Source: Treponema sp. (GTDB lineage: Bacteria > Spirochaetota > Spirochaetia > Treponematales > Treponemataceae). Taken from it: a stretch of DNA of 8,246 bases. Below, one piece after another: positions 1-6,229 of this stretch (within the stretch, counting starts at the first letter, position 1; the number at the start of each line of letters is the position of its first letter). The notes under the pieces are model-generated. The model had not been told where the DNA came from. It was given only the letters and a program-made list of their open reading frames with translations, and ran no database searches. A program made the translations under genes and the position numbers. The stretch spans positions 6,459 through 14,704 of the forward strand of contig DMQP01000063.1 in NCBI GenBank assembly GCA_003455655.1. The letters run 5' to 3'.

Positions 1-49
1 CGCTTGCATGGCATGCAAGAGGTAAGGGATTCGACTTCCCTCATCTCCA
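1..49 (+). tRNA. tRNA-Ala (anticodon GGC), 3' part only
   Basis: This is the 3' portion of a tRNA cut by the window edge. The anticodon stem CTTGC (3-7) pairs with GCAAG (15-19) around the seven-base loop ATGGCAT (8-14). The anticodon is GGC at 10-12, with T before it and A after it, as expected for alanine GCC codons. A five-base variable region (20-24) precedes a T arm: stem AGGGA (25-29) with TCCCT (37-41) around the loop TTCGACT. The 3' acceptor strand CATCTCC (42-48) and discriminator A (49) fit the usual GGxGATG 5' end of bacterial tRNA-Ala, which lies outside the window. The next bases are CAA, so CCA is not encoded and must be added after transcription. Confidence 0.93.
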
Positions 50-56
50 CAAGAGG

Positions 57-87
57 GGACTTGATACACATCAAGTCCTTTTTTTTT
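57..87 (+). terminator. Intrinsic terminator of the tRNA-Ala transcript
   Basis: GGACTTGAT (57-65) and ATCAAGTCC (70-78) form a perfect 9-bp stem around the loop ACAC. Nine T residues (79-87) follow directly. It lies eight bases after the tRNA end and 29 bases before the next start codon, so it should end the tRNA transcript and insulate the flavin reductase gene. Confidence 0.93.
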
Positions 88-116
88 CCAAAGCTAACTG
101 CAAAAGAGAGGAACCT

Positions 117-653
117 ATGCTTAAAACAATTCGTCCCGAATCCCTTACTGACAACTTTTTTTCTGTCATTGGCAAAGAGTGGATGCTTATTACTGCCTGT
201 ACCAAACAAGTTGACGAAGAAGGTAACATTACAACAGGTAAAGTCAACACGATGACTGCAAGTTGGGGTGGCATAGGCATTCTGTGGAACAAACCTGTTG
301 CTACTATTTACTTACGCCCCAGCCGTTACACAAAAGAAATTATCGACTCGACTGACACTTTTTCACTGAGTGTGTTAACAAGCAACTATAAAAATGCACT
401 CAACTACTGTGGAAGTCACAGTGGCCGTGACGAAGATAAAATCAGCAAAGCAAAACTGCATGTTGAATATTTAAACGGAACTCCTTGGATTAAGGAAGCA
501 CGCATGGTTTTGTTCTGCGAAAAACTCTACCATCAAGAACTGGCACCCGAAGGTTTTGAAAACGATCTTTTGTGTCGCCAAAATTACCGCAACAACGATT
601 TTCATACAATGTACATCGGAGAAATTTATAAGGCAATGATAGACAAGCGATAG
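117..653 (+). CDS. Flavin reductase / flavoredoxin-family FMN-binding protein
   Basis: This 178-residue soluble protein belongs to the flavin reductase-like (split-barrel, FMN-binding) family, whose members bind FMN and shuttle electrons or reduce flavins. Visible family signatures are NTMTASWGG at residues 44-52, WNKP (57-60), the RPSRYTKE stretch (67-74) and YCGSHSGRDEDKI (97-109). Together these resemble the flavoredoxin subgroup. There is no signal peptide or membrane segment, so it should act in the cytoplasm. The start is supported by the Shine-Dalgarno-like GAGAGG (106-111), five bases before ATG. I see no convincing promoter in the short gap after the tRNA terminator. The next gene begins eight bases downstream, so the two are probably cotranscribed. 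The electron donor and physiological partner cannot be read from the sequence. Confidence 0.88.
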   Translation: MLKTIRPESLTDNFFSVIGKEWMLITACTKQVDEEGNITTGKVNTMTASWGGIGILWNKPVATIYLRPSRYTKEIIDSTDTFSLSVLTSNYKNALNYCGSHSGRDEDKISKAKLHVEYLNGTPWIKEARMVLFCEKLYHQELAPEGFENDLLCRQNYRNNDFHTMYIGEIYKAMIDKR

Positions 654-661
654 GAAACCAC

Positions 662-1417
662 ATGCAAAAAACCGACAAAACACTGTGGAGAGCGTTTGCC
701 ATTATTGGAACCCTCATCATGCTTGTTGCTTTCGTTATAAGCGTCATGCAGTATTTTACTTACAAACGACATGATGCTTTGTTTCTTGTTCGCTACGACA
801 GCTTGTGTATAAACACACAACTTTTAGCTGCTTTCATCTACCTTATTTTCAACCCACTCAACTTTCGTGTCTATGCCATTTCTTTCTATATCTTTGGTGT
901 GGGAAATCTTTTGGATAATGGGAACATTTTAGGCATGGTCTTTTTGATTACTGCGAGTGTTTTCTTTTTTATTACTGGATTTTTTTACAAAAAGCGAACA
1001 CTTAAAATAGTTCTTTTGCTTATACCCATTGCACTGGCGCTTGCTGTTCAGTGTACTCAAAGCAGTCTCTTAAACTTTGCCATTTCACTTATGCACATTG
1101 TAGCCGCCGCTTTTCTTTTTAGCATGTTGGCAGCTCTTATGTATCCGGAAATAAAAAAATTGCGTTCACTGCGCGAAGTTGTGTTCATAGAAAATCCGCA
1201 AGTTACGCAACAAGATGTAGATTGGCTTAATAAAGTTCTTAATGGAACTCGTTACATTACTATAGCTTTGGAAGCTGATGTTTCTGAAAGTTCTGTAAAA
1301 GCACAAATGCTTAAACTATACAAACTATTAGGTGCAAACAGTAAATCTGAATTTTGCGCGATGTATCACAATTCAAAGTTTGAACTAAAACTTAACGCTG
1401 ACACGAACCAGTCTTAA
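662..1417 (+). CDS. Membrane protein with C-terminal LuxR-type HTH domain
   Basis: This 251-residue protein is probably a membrane-bound transcription regulator. The first 160 residues contain about six hydrophobic segments, near 9-31, 51-68, 70-85, 88-109, 113-131 and 136-160. The basic stretch KKLRSLRE then leads into a cytosolic domain. Residues 181-232 follow the LuxR/GerE helix-turn-helix pattern: TQQDVDWL, an NG turn, ITIALEADVSESSVKAQ as the HTH core, then LYKLLGANSKSEF matching the usual IYxKLGxxSRxE ending. No receiver, PAS or ligand domain is present, so any signal must be sensed by the membrane part. The AGGAA ribosome site overlaps the upstream stop codon, so translation is likely coupled to the flavin reductase gene. 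Its 3' end overlaps the convergent DJ-1-family gene by 26 bases. Targets and signal are unknown. Confidence 0.82.
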   Translation: MQKTDKTLWRAFAIIGTLIMLVAFVISVMQYFTYKRHDALFLVRYDSLCINTQLLAAFIYLIFNPLNFRVYAISFYIFGVGNLLDNGNILGMVFLITASVFFFITGFFYKKRTLKIVLLLIPIALALAVQCTQSSLLNFAISLMHIVAAAFLFSMLAALMYPEIKKLRSLREVVFIENPQVTQQDVDWLNKVLNGTRYITIALEADVSESSVKAQMLKLYKLLGANSKSEFCAMYHNSKFELKLNADTNQS

Positions 1418-2012
1418 TTTTTTGAGCAGTTTCTTCACCACACAAAGTACGCACTATTTCCATAGAGAATTCTTCTGCTGCTCCAGGACCGCGCCCTGTA
1501 ATAAGATTTGCATCATGCACAAAGGGCACGCCTTCTTGATGTAAAGCAACATAAGAGGCAGCTTGTTCTTGCATTCCCGGGTAACAAGTCCACTTTTTGC
1601 CTTCAAGTGCACCTGTTTTAGGAAGAACAACAGCCGGAGCCGCACAAATAGCACACACTAAGCGTCCCATCTCGTTCATACGGCGAACCAGTTCTATAAC
1701 TTCTTTATCGTTAGCTATATTTACCGAACCAGGCATTCCCCCTGGAATAATAACAGCATCAGGAAGATTATCTTCCAACAAAGAACCGTTTGCATCATCA
1801 AAATAATCTAAAACATGAGCATCTGCCAAAAGACAAACTTTATGACTACATTCAGCAACATAGGCAGAACCAGAAGCGCTGTCACTTATAACATCACAAC
1901 CACCAATAGCAGTAAGGGTTACCTCTACACCTGCACGGCGTAAATAATCTACTGGGGTAAGAGCTTCAATTTCTTCAGAACCGTCTGCAATAAACACAAT
2001 GGCTTTTTTCAT
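1392..2012 (-). CDS. DJ-1/PfpI superfamily protein
   Basis: This 206-residue cytosolic protein belongs to the DJ-1/ThiJ/PfpI superfamily, related to DJ-1 and YajL, whose members are linked to oxidative or carbonyl stress defence. The N-terminus carries the ADGSEEIEALTPVDYLRRAG block. Its Glu16 aligns with DJ-1 Glu18, which tunes the reactive cysteine. The nucleophile elbow AICAAP places that cysteine at residue 123. IIPGGMPG (88-95) and GRGPGAAEEF (173-182) are further family blocks. The histidine near DJ-1 position 126 is replaced by Tyr144. It is about 17 residues longer than human DJ-1, and the extra length seems to lie around residues 55-82, before IIPGG. The ATG sits seven bases after a perfect -10 box with no ribosome site between, which suggests a leaderless mRNA. 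The substrate is unknown. Confidence 0.9.
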   Translation of the reverse strand: MKKAIVFIADGSEEIEALTPVDYLRRAGVEVTLTAIGGCDVISDSASGSAYVAECSHKVCLLADAHVLDYFDDANGSLLEDNLPDAVIIPGGMPGSVNIANDKEVIELVRRMNEMGRLVCAICAAPAVVLPKTGALEGKKWTCYPGMQEQAASYVALHQEGVPFVHDANLITGRGPGAAEEFSMEIVRTLCGEETAQKIKTGSCQR

Positions 2013-2014
2013 AG

Positions 2015-2043
2015 TTGCAATTATATCACGAATGAAGTATTAT
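2015..2043 (+). promoter_or_regulatory. Promoter of the response regulator-kinase-phosphatase operon
   Basis: TTGCAA (2015-2020, four of six matches to TTGACA) is followed by a 17-base spacer and TATTAT (2038-2043, five of six matches to TATAAT). Seven bases further on is the ATG at 2051. The -10 box overlaps the alternative upstream ATG at 2042, so a transcript made here could not contain that codon. This favours the 2051 start. The element lies almost entirely within the footprint of the opposing DJ-1-family promoter. Confidence 0.55.
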
Positions 2044-2048
2044 GTACA
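2020..2048 (-). promoter_or_regulatory. Promoter of the DJ-1-family gene (leaderless type)
   Basis: Reading the minus strand, TGTACA (2048-2043, four of six matches to TTGACA) is followed by a 17-base spacer and a perfect TATAAT (2025-2020). Seven bases then lead to the A of the ATG at 2012, which is the expected transcription start. The site overlaps the opposing promoter of the response regulator gene. It is read from motif spacing only. Confidence 0.62.
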
Positions 2049-2050
2049 CT

Positions 2051-3307
2051 ATGAAGAAGGTTTTGCTTTTAGATGCATCGCCGCTGTTCAGGGATTTTCT
2101 CAAAGAAAAACTGACTGCAGAACAAGTTTCTGTAGAAGCAGTGGAAAACTCTCGTGAAGCATTTACTACCCTCGTAACCCAACTTCCAGACTTAATCATT
2201 CTCGATGTAGACAATGGAAAAACTGTTGAAGATTATATCGACTTTTTGAATGATAAACACAACGATCCTAACACTCGTTCCATTCCCATTATTGTTGCAG
2301 GTCCTACTATTGAGCGAGAACGCATTACCAAGCTAACTAAATACGGAATTGTAAAATACTTTGGAAAGCCCGTTAAGTTTGACCTCTTCTTTGATTCAGT
2401 GGGAAAAATTCTTCATGCAAGTTTTTCTATCGACACCACACCCAGCATGATGGAGATTCACTTAAACGACAACATTATCTTTATAGAAATAGCTCGTGGG
2501 CTAAACCGAGAAAAATTGATTATGCTCAAATATCACTTGAGCGATATAATCGACACAAACAATCTTACCAATCCAAAACTCATCATCATGATGACAGACT
2601 TACAACTTTCATTTGTCGATGGGGCTAACCTTGAACTTTTATTTGACAGTGTCGTTGCAGATCCACGCATTAACCGAAGCAACATAAAAGTTTTGTCACT
2701 TGATGATTTTACACAAATGCTTATTGACGGACATCCTCAGTACTACGGCATAGAAGTTGTTAAAAGTCTTAAAGATGTTCTTTCAAAGTTGGTTGATGAA
2801 TCTACGGTTCAAGAAAAAACCATGAGCGACTTAGTTACCAACCGCATTCTTTCTGCAACACAGCAAATAGAAACAAGCGACATTGGTCTTACACTCGGTT
2901 CTGATGCAGGAGAAGAAAATCTTTCGGAAAGCGACAAAGGAAACATTCTTCGCGTTGCCATTGTTGATGATGATGCAATCGTACGCAAAGTTCTGGAAGC
3001 AGCATTCGCATCTGTGTGTGATAAAGTTGTTCTCTACACTACTGGAGCAGATTTTGCACAAAGTGTCGGCAAAGAACAGTTTGACTTAGTTGTTCTTGAC
3101 ATTTATATGCCTGACATAAATGGACTGCAGTTACTCAAAGATTTACAAGCACAAAATTATACAACGCCCATCATCGTGTACTCACAGGCAATGCAGCGTG
3201 AAATTGTTGTAGAAGCTCTGTCTCACGGTGCAAAGAGTTACCTGGTTAAACCTCAGAAGCCCGAAGTTGTACTTCAGAAAGCTGTTGAAATTTTACGCAC
3301 TAGATAA
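2051..3307 (+). CDS. Two-receiver response regulator with STAS-like middle domain
   Basis: This 418-residue cytosolic response regulator has the order REC, STAS-like, REC. The first receiver (about 1-125) has the candidate phospho-acceptor Asp52 and Lys106-Pro107. It has only one acidic residue in the first pocket (Asp8, followed by Ala) and Ala83 where Thr/Ser is usual, so it may be degenerate. Residues about 133-247 resemble a STAS fold: a strand pattern, LIIMMTDLQLSFVDGANLELL, then NIKVLSLDDF. A low-complexity linker leads to the second receiver (about 297-418), which is canonical: Asp306-Asp307, phospho-acceptor Asp350, Ser378 and Lys400-Pro401. No DNA-binding or enzymatic output is present. 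An in-frame ATG lies nine bases upstream at 2042, and neither start has a good ribosome site; promoter placement favours 2051. The partner kinase follows after 21 bases. The STAS assignment is inference. Confidence 0.85.
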   Translation: MKKVLLLDASPLFRDFLKEKLTAEQVSVEAVENSREAFTTLVTQLPDLIILDVDNGKTVEDYIDFLNDKHNDPNTRSIPIIVAGPTIERERITKLTKYGIVKYFGKPVKFDLFFDSVGKILHASFSIDTTPSMMEIHLNDNIIFIEIARGLNREKLIMLKYHLSDIIDTNNLTNPKLIIMMTDLQLSFVDGANLELLFDSVVADPRINRSNIKVLSLDDFTQMLIDGHPQYYGIEVVKSLKDVLSKLVDESTVQEKTMSDLVTNRILSATQQIETSDIGLTLGSDAGEENLSESDKGNILRVAIVDDDAIVRKVLEAAFASVCDKVVLYTTGADFAQSVGKEQFDLVVLDIYMPDINGLQLLKDLQAQNYTTPIIVYSQAMQREIVVEALSHGAKSYLVKPQKPEVVLQKAVEILRTR

Positions 3308-3316
3308 GGCGACTAT

Positions 3317-3321
3317 GGAGG
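3317..3321 (+). promoter_or_regulatory. Ribosome binding site of the hybrid kinase gene
   Basis: GGAGG lies seven bases before ATG 3329 in the 21-base gap after the response regulator stop. It fixes the kinase start at 3329 rather than the internal ATG at 3338. It also shows that the protein really begins only 14 residues before its phospho-accepting histidine. Confidence 0.85.
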
Positions 3322-3328
3322 AAGGCTA

Positions 3329-5311
3329 ATGACTCCCATGGACGGAAGAAGGCTTTTAGCAAGCGCACTCCACGAAGTCCGTACACCTATACAGACAATC
3401 ATAAGCACTATAGAACTTTTAGGCGACACTCCACTCAACACTGAACAAAGTGAATATGTTAGGCAAATAGAATTCTCTGCAAATGTTCTGCTCAATCTTG
3501 CAAACGATGTTTTGGATATTTCAAAAATTACATCGCCAGAGTTTAAAATTGAAACAATGCCCTTTGACATTATTTCTCTTACTGAACATGTAACAGATCT
3601 TGTAAGCATAGAAGCTTTTAACAAAGGCATAGAAATAATTACCAGCATAGACGATTCAGTTCCGCAAACGATTATTGGAGATAAGTCAAGTATTCAGCGA
3701 GTTTTGCTTAACTTACTTAAAAACGCAGTTAAGTTTACCGAAAAAGGCTATGTTCGAACAAAACTGTCTATTAAACACAATCACCTCTTGTTTGAAGTTA
3801 TAGATTCTGGCATTGGTGTAGATGAAGATAAAAAAGATTTAGTCTTTAACGATTACTATCAAGCTGAATCTGGAACAACACGAAAATATGGCGGAACAGG
3901 TTTAGGTCTTGCAATATGTCGTTCACTGGTTACCGCTATGAACGGAAAAATTGGTGTTCGCGATAATGACGATATAAATGGCGGTTCTGTATTTTGGTTC
4001 AGTATTCCTTATGAACCAGCCCCTCTTGAAGAAAGCACAAACGAATTTACAAAACTTAACATTCCCCCAAACACACGTATTCTTATTGTTGATGACAATG
4101 CAATCGTCTTAAGTAGCATTACTCACAAACTGCAAGCGCTCGGAGTATACGATATTGAAACAGCACAAAGCGGAGAACTTGCATTAAAGAAACTTTCAAA
4201 AGCAGCACACGAAGGAAAACCTTTTACCATCGCTTTTATTGATATGATTATGCCCGGAATGGACGGTTGGCAGCTTGCTTCTGAAATAAACAACGATCCC
4301 TTTATTTCGGGAGTTAACTTAAACCTTCTTATTCCCGAAGGACAAATGCGTAAAGACGCACAAATGAAAATGCTTGACTGGTTTAACGGATATGTTTACA
4401 AACCCATCAAGCGCATGCAATTACGAGAAACACTGGCAAAAGCACTTGCTTCCAAAGACATAGAGCTAGAACCGCTTGAAGCAATTCATCCAAAGCCACT
4501 GGAAGCGCACATAGAAAATCCCAACATTGCACAAGGAAGTCGAATTCTAATTGCAGAAGATCATCCTATGAACCGTATGCTTTTGCACACATTCCTTGAA
4601 AAATTTGGTGCAGAAGTGTATGAAGCAGAAGACGGAGCTCAGGCAGTAAGTCAAATAAAAAAGAATCCGCTCATTGATGTTGTGTTCATGGACATTCAAA
4701 TGCCAGTAAAAAATGGAATTGATGCAACTATAGAACTTCGTAGTTTAGACTATCGCGGAATTATTATTGCCTGTACAGCAAACAACAGTCAGGAAGATTT
4801 TGAACAGTATCAAAAAATGGGTGTTAACGACATTCTTGTTAAACCCTTTAAGAAATCTTCAGTGTATCAGCTTTTGGAAAAATGGCAGGTAGTTCTTTCG
4901 TTTCCAGCAATTAAAAGTATTGTTACTATTCCCGAAGATTCGCTTTCGCAAAAAGAATTATGGGACACACAAGATTTTATGGATACCGCAGGCAACGATG
5001 TTCAACTTGCACAAACACTTATAGAAGAATATCTTGCACAAACGCAATCACTTATAGATCAAATTACTGCCGCTCTTGCAAAAAAACAAAAAGATTATGA
5101 TCTTTTACACAGACTTGCACACACACTCAAAGGCAGTTCAGCGACAATCAGTGCAGCACAACTTTCAGATTCCGCACGCATTATGAACGAAGCTGCAAAA
5201 GCACAAGATGCACCCGAAGTAAAACACTCTCTTACCGAATTTAAATCTCGGTTTGCAAACTTTAAACGAATGGTTACAAAATGGGAAAAATCTTTACTGA
5301 CGATGGAATAA
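3329..5311 (+). CDS. Cytosolic hybrid histidine kinase, sensorless (HisKA-HATPase-REC-REC-HPt)
   Basis: This 660-residue hybrid sensor kinase lacks a sensor region. The HisKA H-box LHEVRTPIQT puts the autophosphorylated His at residue 15. The ATPase domain (about 115-230) shows the N box LLKNAVKF (Asn132), DSGIGV (Asp159) and GGTGLGLAI (188-196). Receiver 1 (about 249-375) has Asp255-Asp256, acceptor Asp305 and Lys358, but LLIPEG replaces the usual Thr/Ser motif. Receiver 2 (about 405-520) is canonical: Glu410-Asp411, Asp455, Thr483 and Lys505. A C-terminal HPt domain (about 550-650) carries LAHTLKGSS with His598. These sites support a His15 to Asp455 to His598 relay, ending on the upstream regulator, probably its Asp350. 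There is no transmembrane, PAS, GAF or HAMP segment, so input must come from a partner. It lies in an operon between the regulator and a PHP enzyme, whose start overlaps its end. Confidence 0.93.
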   Translation: MTPMDGRRLLASALHEVRTPIQTIISTIELLGDTPLNTEQSEYVRQIEFSANVLLNLANDVLDISKITSPEFKIETMPFDIISLTEHVTDLVSIEAFNKGIEIITSIDDSVPQTIIGDKSSIQRVLLNLLKNAVKFTEKGYVRTKLSIKHNHLLFEVIDSGIGVDEDKKDLVFNDYYQAESGTTRKYGGTGLGLAICRSLVTAMNGKIGVRDNDDINGGSVFWFSIPYEPAPLEESTNEFTKLNIPPNTRILIVDDNAIVLSSITHKLQALGVYDIETAQSGELALKKLSKAAHEGKPFTIAFIDMIMPGMDGWQLASEINNDPFISGVNLNLLIPEGQMRKDAQMKMLDWFNGYVYKPIKRMQLRETLAKALASKDIELEPLEAIHPKPLEAHIENPNIAQGSRILIAEDHPMNRMLLHTFLEKFGAEVYEAEDGAQAVSQIKKNPLIDVVFMDIQMPVKNGIDATIELRSLDYRGIIIACTANNSQEDFEQYQKMGVNDILVKPFKKSSVYQLLEKWQVVLSFPAIKSIVTIPEDSLSQKELWDTQDFMDTAGNDVQLAQTLIEEYLAQTQSLIDQITAALAKKQKDYDLLHRLAHTLKGSSATISAAQLSDSARIMNEAAKAQDAPEVKHSLTEFKSRFANFKRMVTKWEKSLLTME

Positions 5312-6153
5312 AAACAAACTATCACATGCATACACGCTACTGTGACGGAAGTGCAGATGTTGCGCAAATGGCACAAGCAGCTTTTGACTGTGGCATGAAA
5401 GACATAGGTTTTAGCGCACACGCAATGTTACCCTTTAGTTCTGACTGGCACATGAACATACGCGATTACGAAAACTATTGCAAAGATGTTCAAGACACAA
5501 AAGTTCAGTTTGAAGGAAAGATGAATGTTCGCTGCGGATTTGAAGCAGATTTTATTCCCGATGTAACAAGTCCAACTTTTGAAGCATACAAAAAATACAA
5601 ACCTGATTTTATAATTGCCTCCGTACATTATGTTCGCATTGGTAACGGATACTTTGAAGCAGACGGTTCTTTCGACGACACAAGAAAAAGAATTGTTCAA
5701 TACGCAAAAGGAAATGAAAAAAAAGCAGTGCAGGCATATTTTGATGCACAAAGACAAATGCTAAAAAAAGCAGATTTTACTTTTATAGGTCACTGTGATT
5801 TAATACGCAAACAAAACAGTTCTCTTGCACCACAAAAACTTTTTGACGAAAGTGCTTCTTGGTACCACAAAGAAATACAACTAACCGCTAAAGCTATTGC
5901 CAGTGCAGGAGTTTGTGTAGAAATTAACACAGGAGCTATGTCTCGCGGATACTTAGACACACCCTACCCTTCACTTCCTTTTTTGGAACTCTTACACCAA
6001 TACTCTGTTCCTGTAACATTTGCTTCGGATGCACACAGAAAAGAACACATAGATTTTGCTTTTGACCAGGCTTGCTTACTTGCAAAAAAAGCAGGTTACA
6101 CTGAACTGCACTATCTTTCTTCGGAAGGTAAACTCGTAGTCCAAAAGATATAG
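5281..6153 (+). CDS. PHP-domain histidinol-phosphatase-like phosphoesterase
   Basis: This 290-residue PHP-superfamily metallohydrolase resembles the HisJ/HisK type of histidinol-phosphatase (histidinol phosphate to histidinol, the penultimate step of histidine synthesis). The full metal-binding set is visible: HMH (His15, His17), SAHA (His47), GFEADF (Glu88), SVHY (His116), GHCDL (His171) and SDAH (Asp250, His252). The EINTGAMSRG block (214-223) and the length also fit. ATG 5281 lies inside the kinase gene, a 31-base overlap. It is the only start preceding the HMH motif and has no strong ribosome site, so it is probably translated by coupling. No other histidine-pathway gene is in the window, and the company of a phosphorelay allows a different phosphomonoester substrate. 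Family membership is firm; the substrate is uncertain. Confidence 0.88.
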   Translation: MGKIFTDDGIKTNYHMHTRYCDGSADVAQMAQAAFDCGMKDIGFSAHAMLPFSSDWHMNIRDYENYCKDVQDTKVQFEGKMNVRCGFEADFIPDVTSPTFEAYKKYKPDFIIASVHYVRIGNGYFEADGSFDDTRKRIVQYAKGNEKKAVQAYFDAQRQMLKKADFTFIGHCDLIRKQNSSLAPQKLFDESASWYHKEIQLTAKAIASAGVCVEINTGAMSRGYLDTPYPSLPFLELLHQYSVPVTFASDAHRKEHIDFAFDQACLLAKKAGYTELHYLSSEGKLVVQKI

Positions 6154-6160
6154 GTTCCTT

Positions 6161-6209
6161 AAAAAAAAACCGCAAGCAAATGAAACATTCGTTCACTGGC
6201 TTACGGTTT
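6161..6209 (-). terminator. Intrinsic terminator of the dksA/traR-family gene
   Basis: On the minus strand, AAACCGTAAGC (6209-6199) pairs with GCTTGCGGTTT (6177-6167) across 11 positions, including one G-U pair. The sequence then runs into continuous T (complement of A 6161-6169). A partial inner stem (TGAA with TTCA) extends it. It begins about 20 bases after the dksA-family stop. On the plus strand the G-U becomes a C-A mismatch and no T run follows, so it should work poorly for the PHP gene transcript. Confidence 0.88.
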
Positions 6210-6229
6210 ACAAAAACAGAAAAAAAAGT

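Noticed and set aside
4..255. Open frame of 83 codons starting inside the tRNA
   Set aside because: It begins in the tRNA anticodon arm, crosses the terminator and lies in another frame of the flavin reductase gene. It has no ribosome site.
2043..2048. TGTACA palindrome as a shared operator (also at 6622-6627)
   Set aside because: It occurs in two divergent regions, but in the first it is explained as a -35 box. Two six-base copies are not enough evidence for a regulator site.
2042..2050. Upstream in-frame ATG at 2042 as the response regulator start
   Set aside because: It overlaps the predicted -10 box and has only GAAG four bases before it. The product from 2051 begins with the usual MKKVLLLD receiver strand. 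It remains possible if transcription starts further upstream.
3313..3648. Minus-strand open frame of 111 codons opposite the kinase HisKA region
   Set aside because: It is an antisense shadow of a clear kinase domain, with no start signals.
5428..5757. Minus-strand open frame of 109 codons inside the PHP gene
   Set aside because: The product is rich in Cys, Phe and Val, as expected from the antisense of a Lys/Glu/Asn-rich gene, and shows no recognisable motif.
6161..6211. The 6161-6209 hairpin as terminator for the PHP gene
   Set aside because: On the plus strand it has a C-A mismatch and is followed by A-rich sequence instead of a T run.
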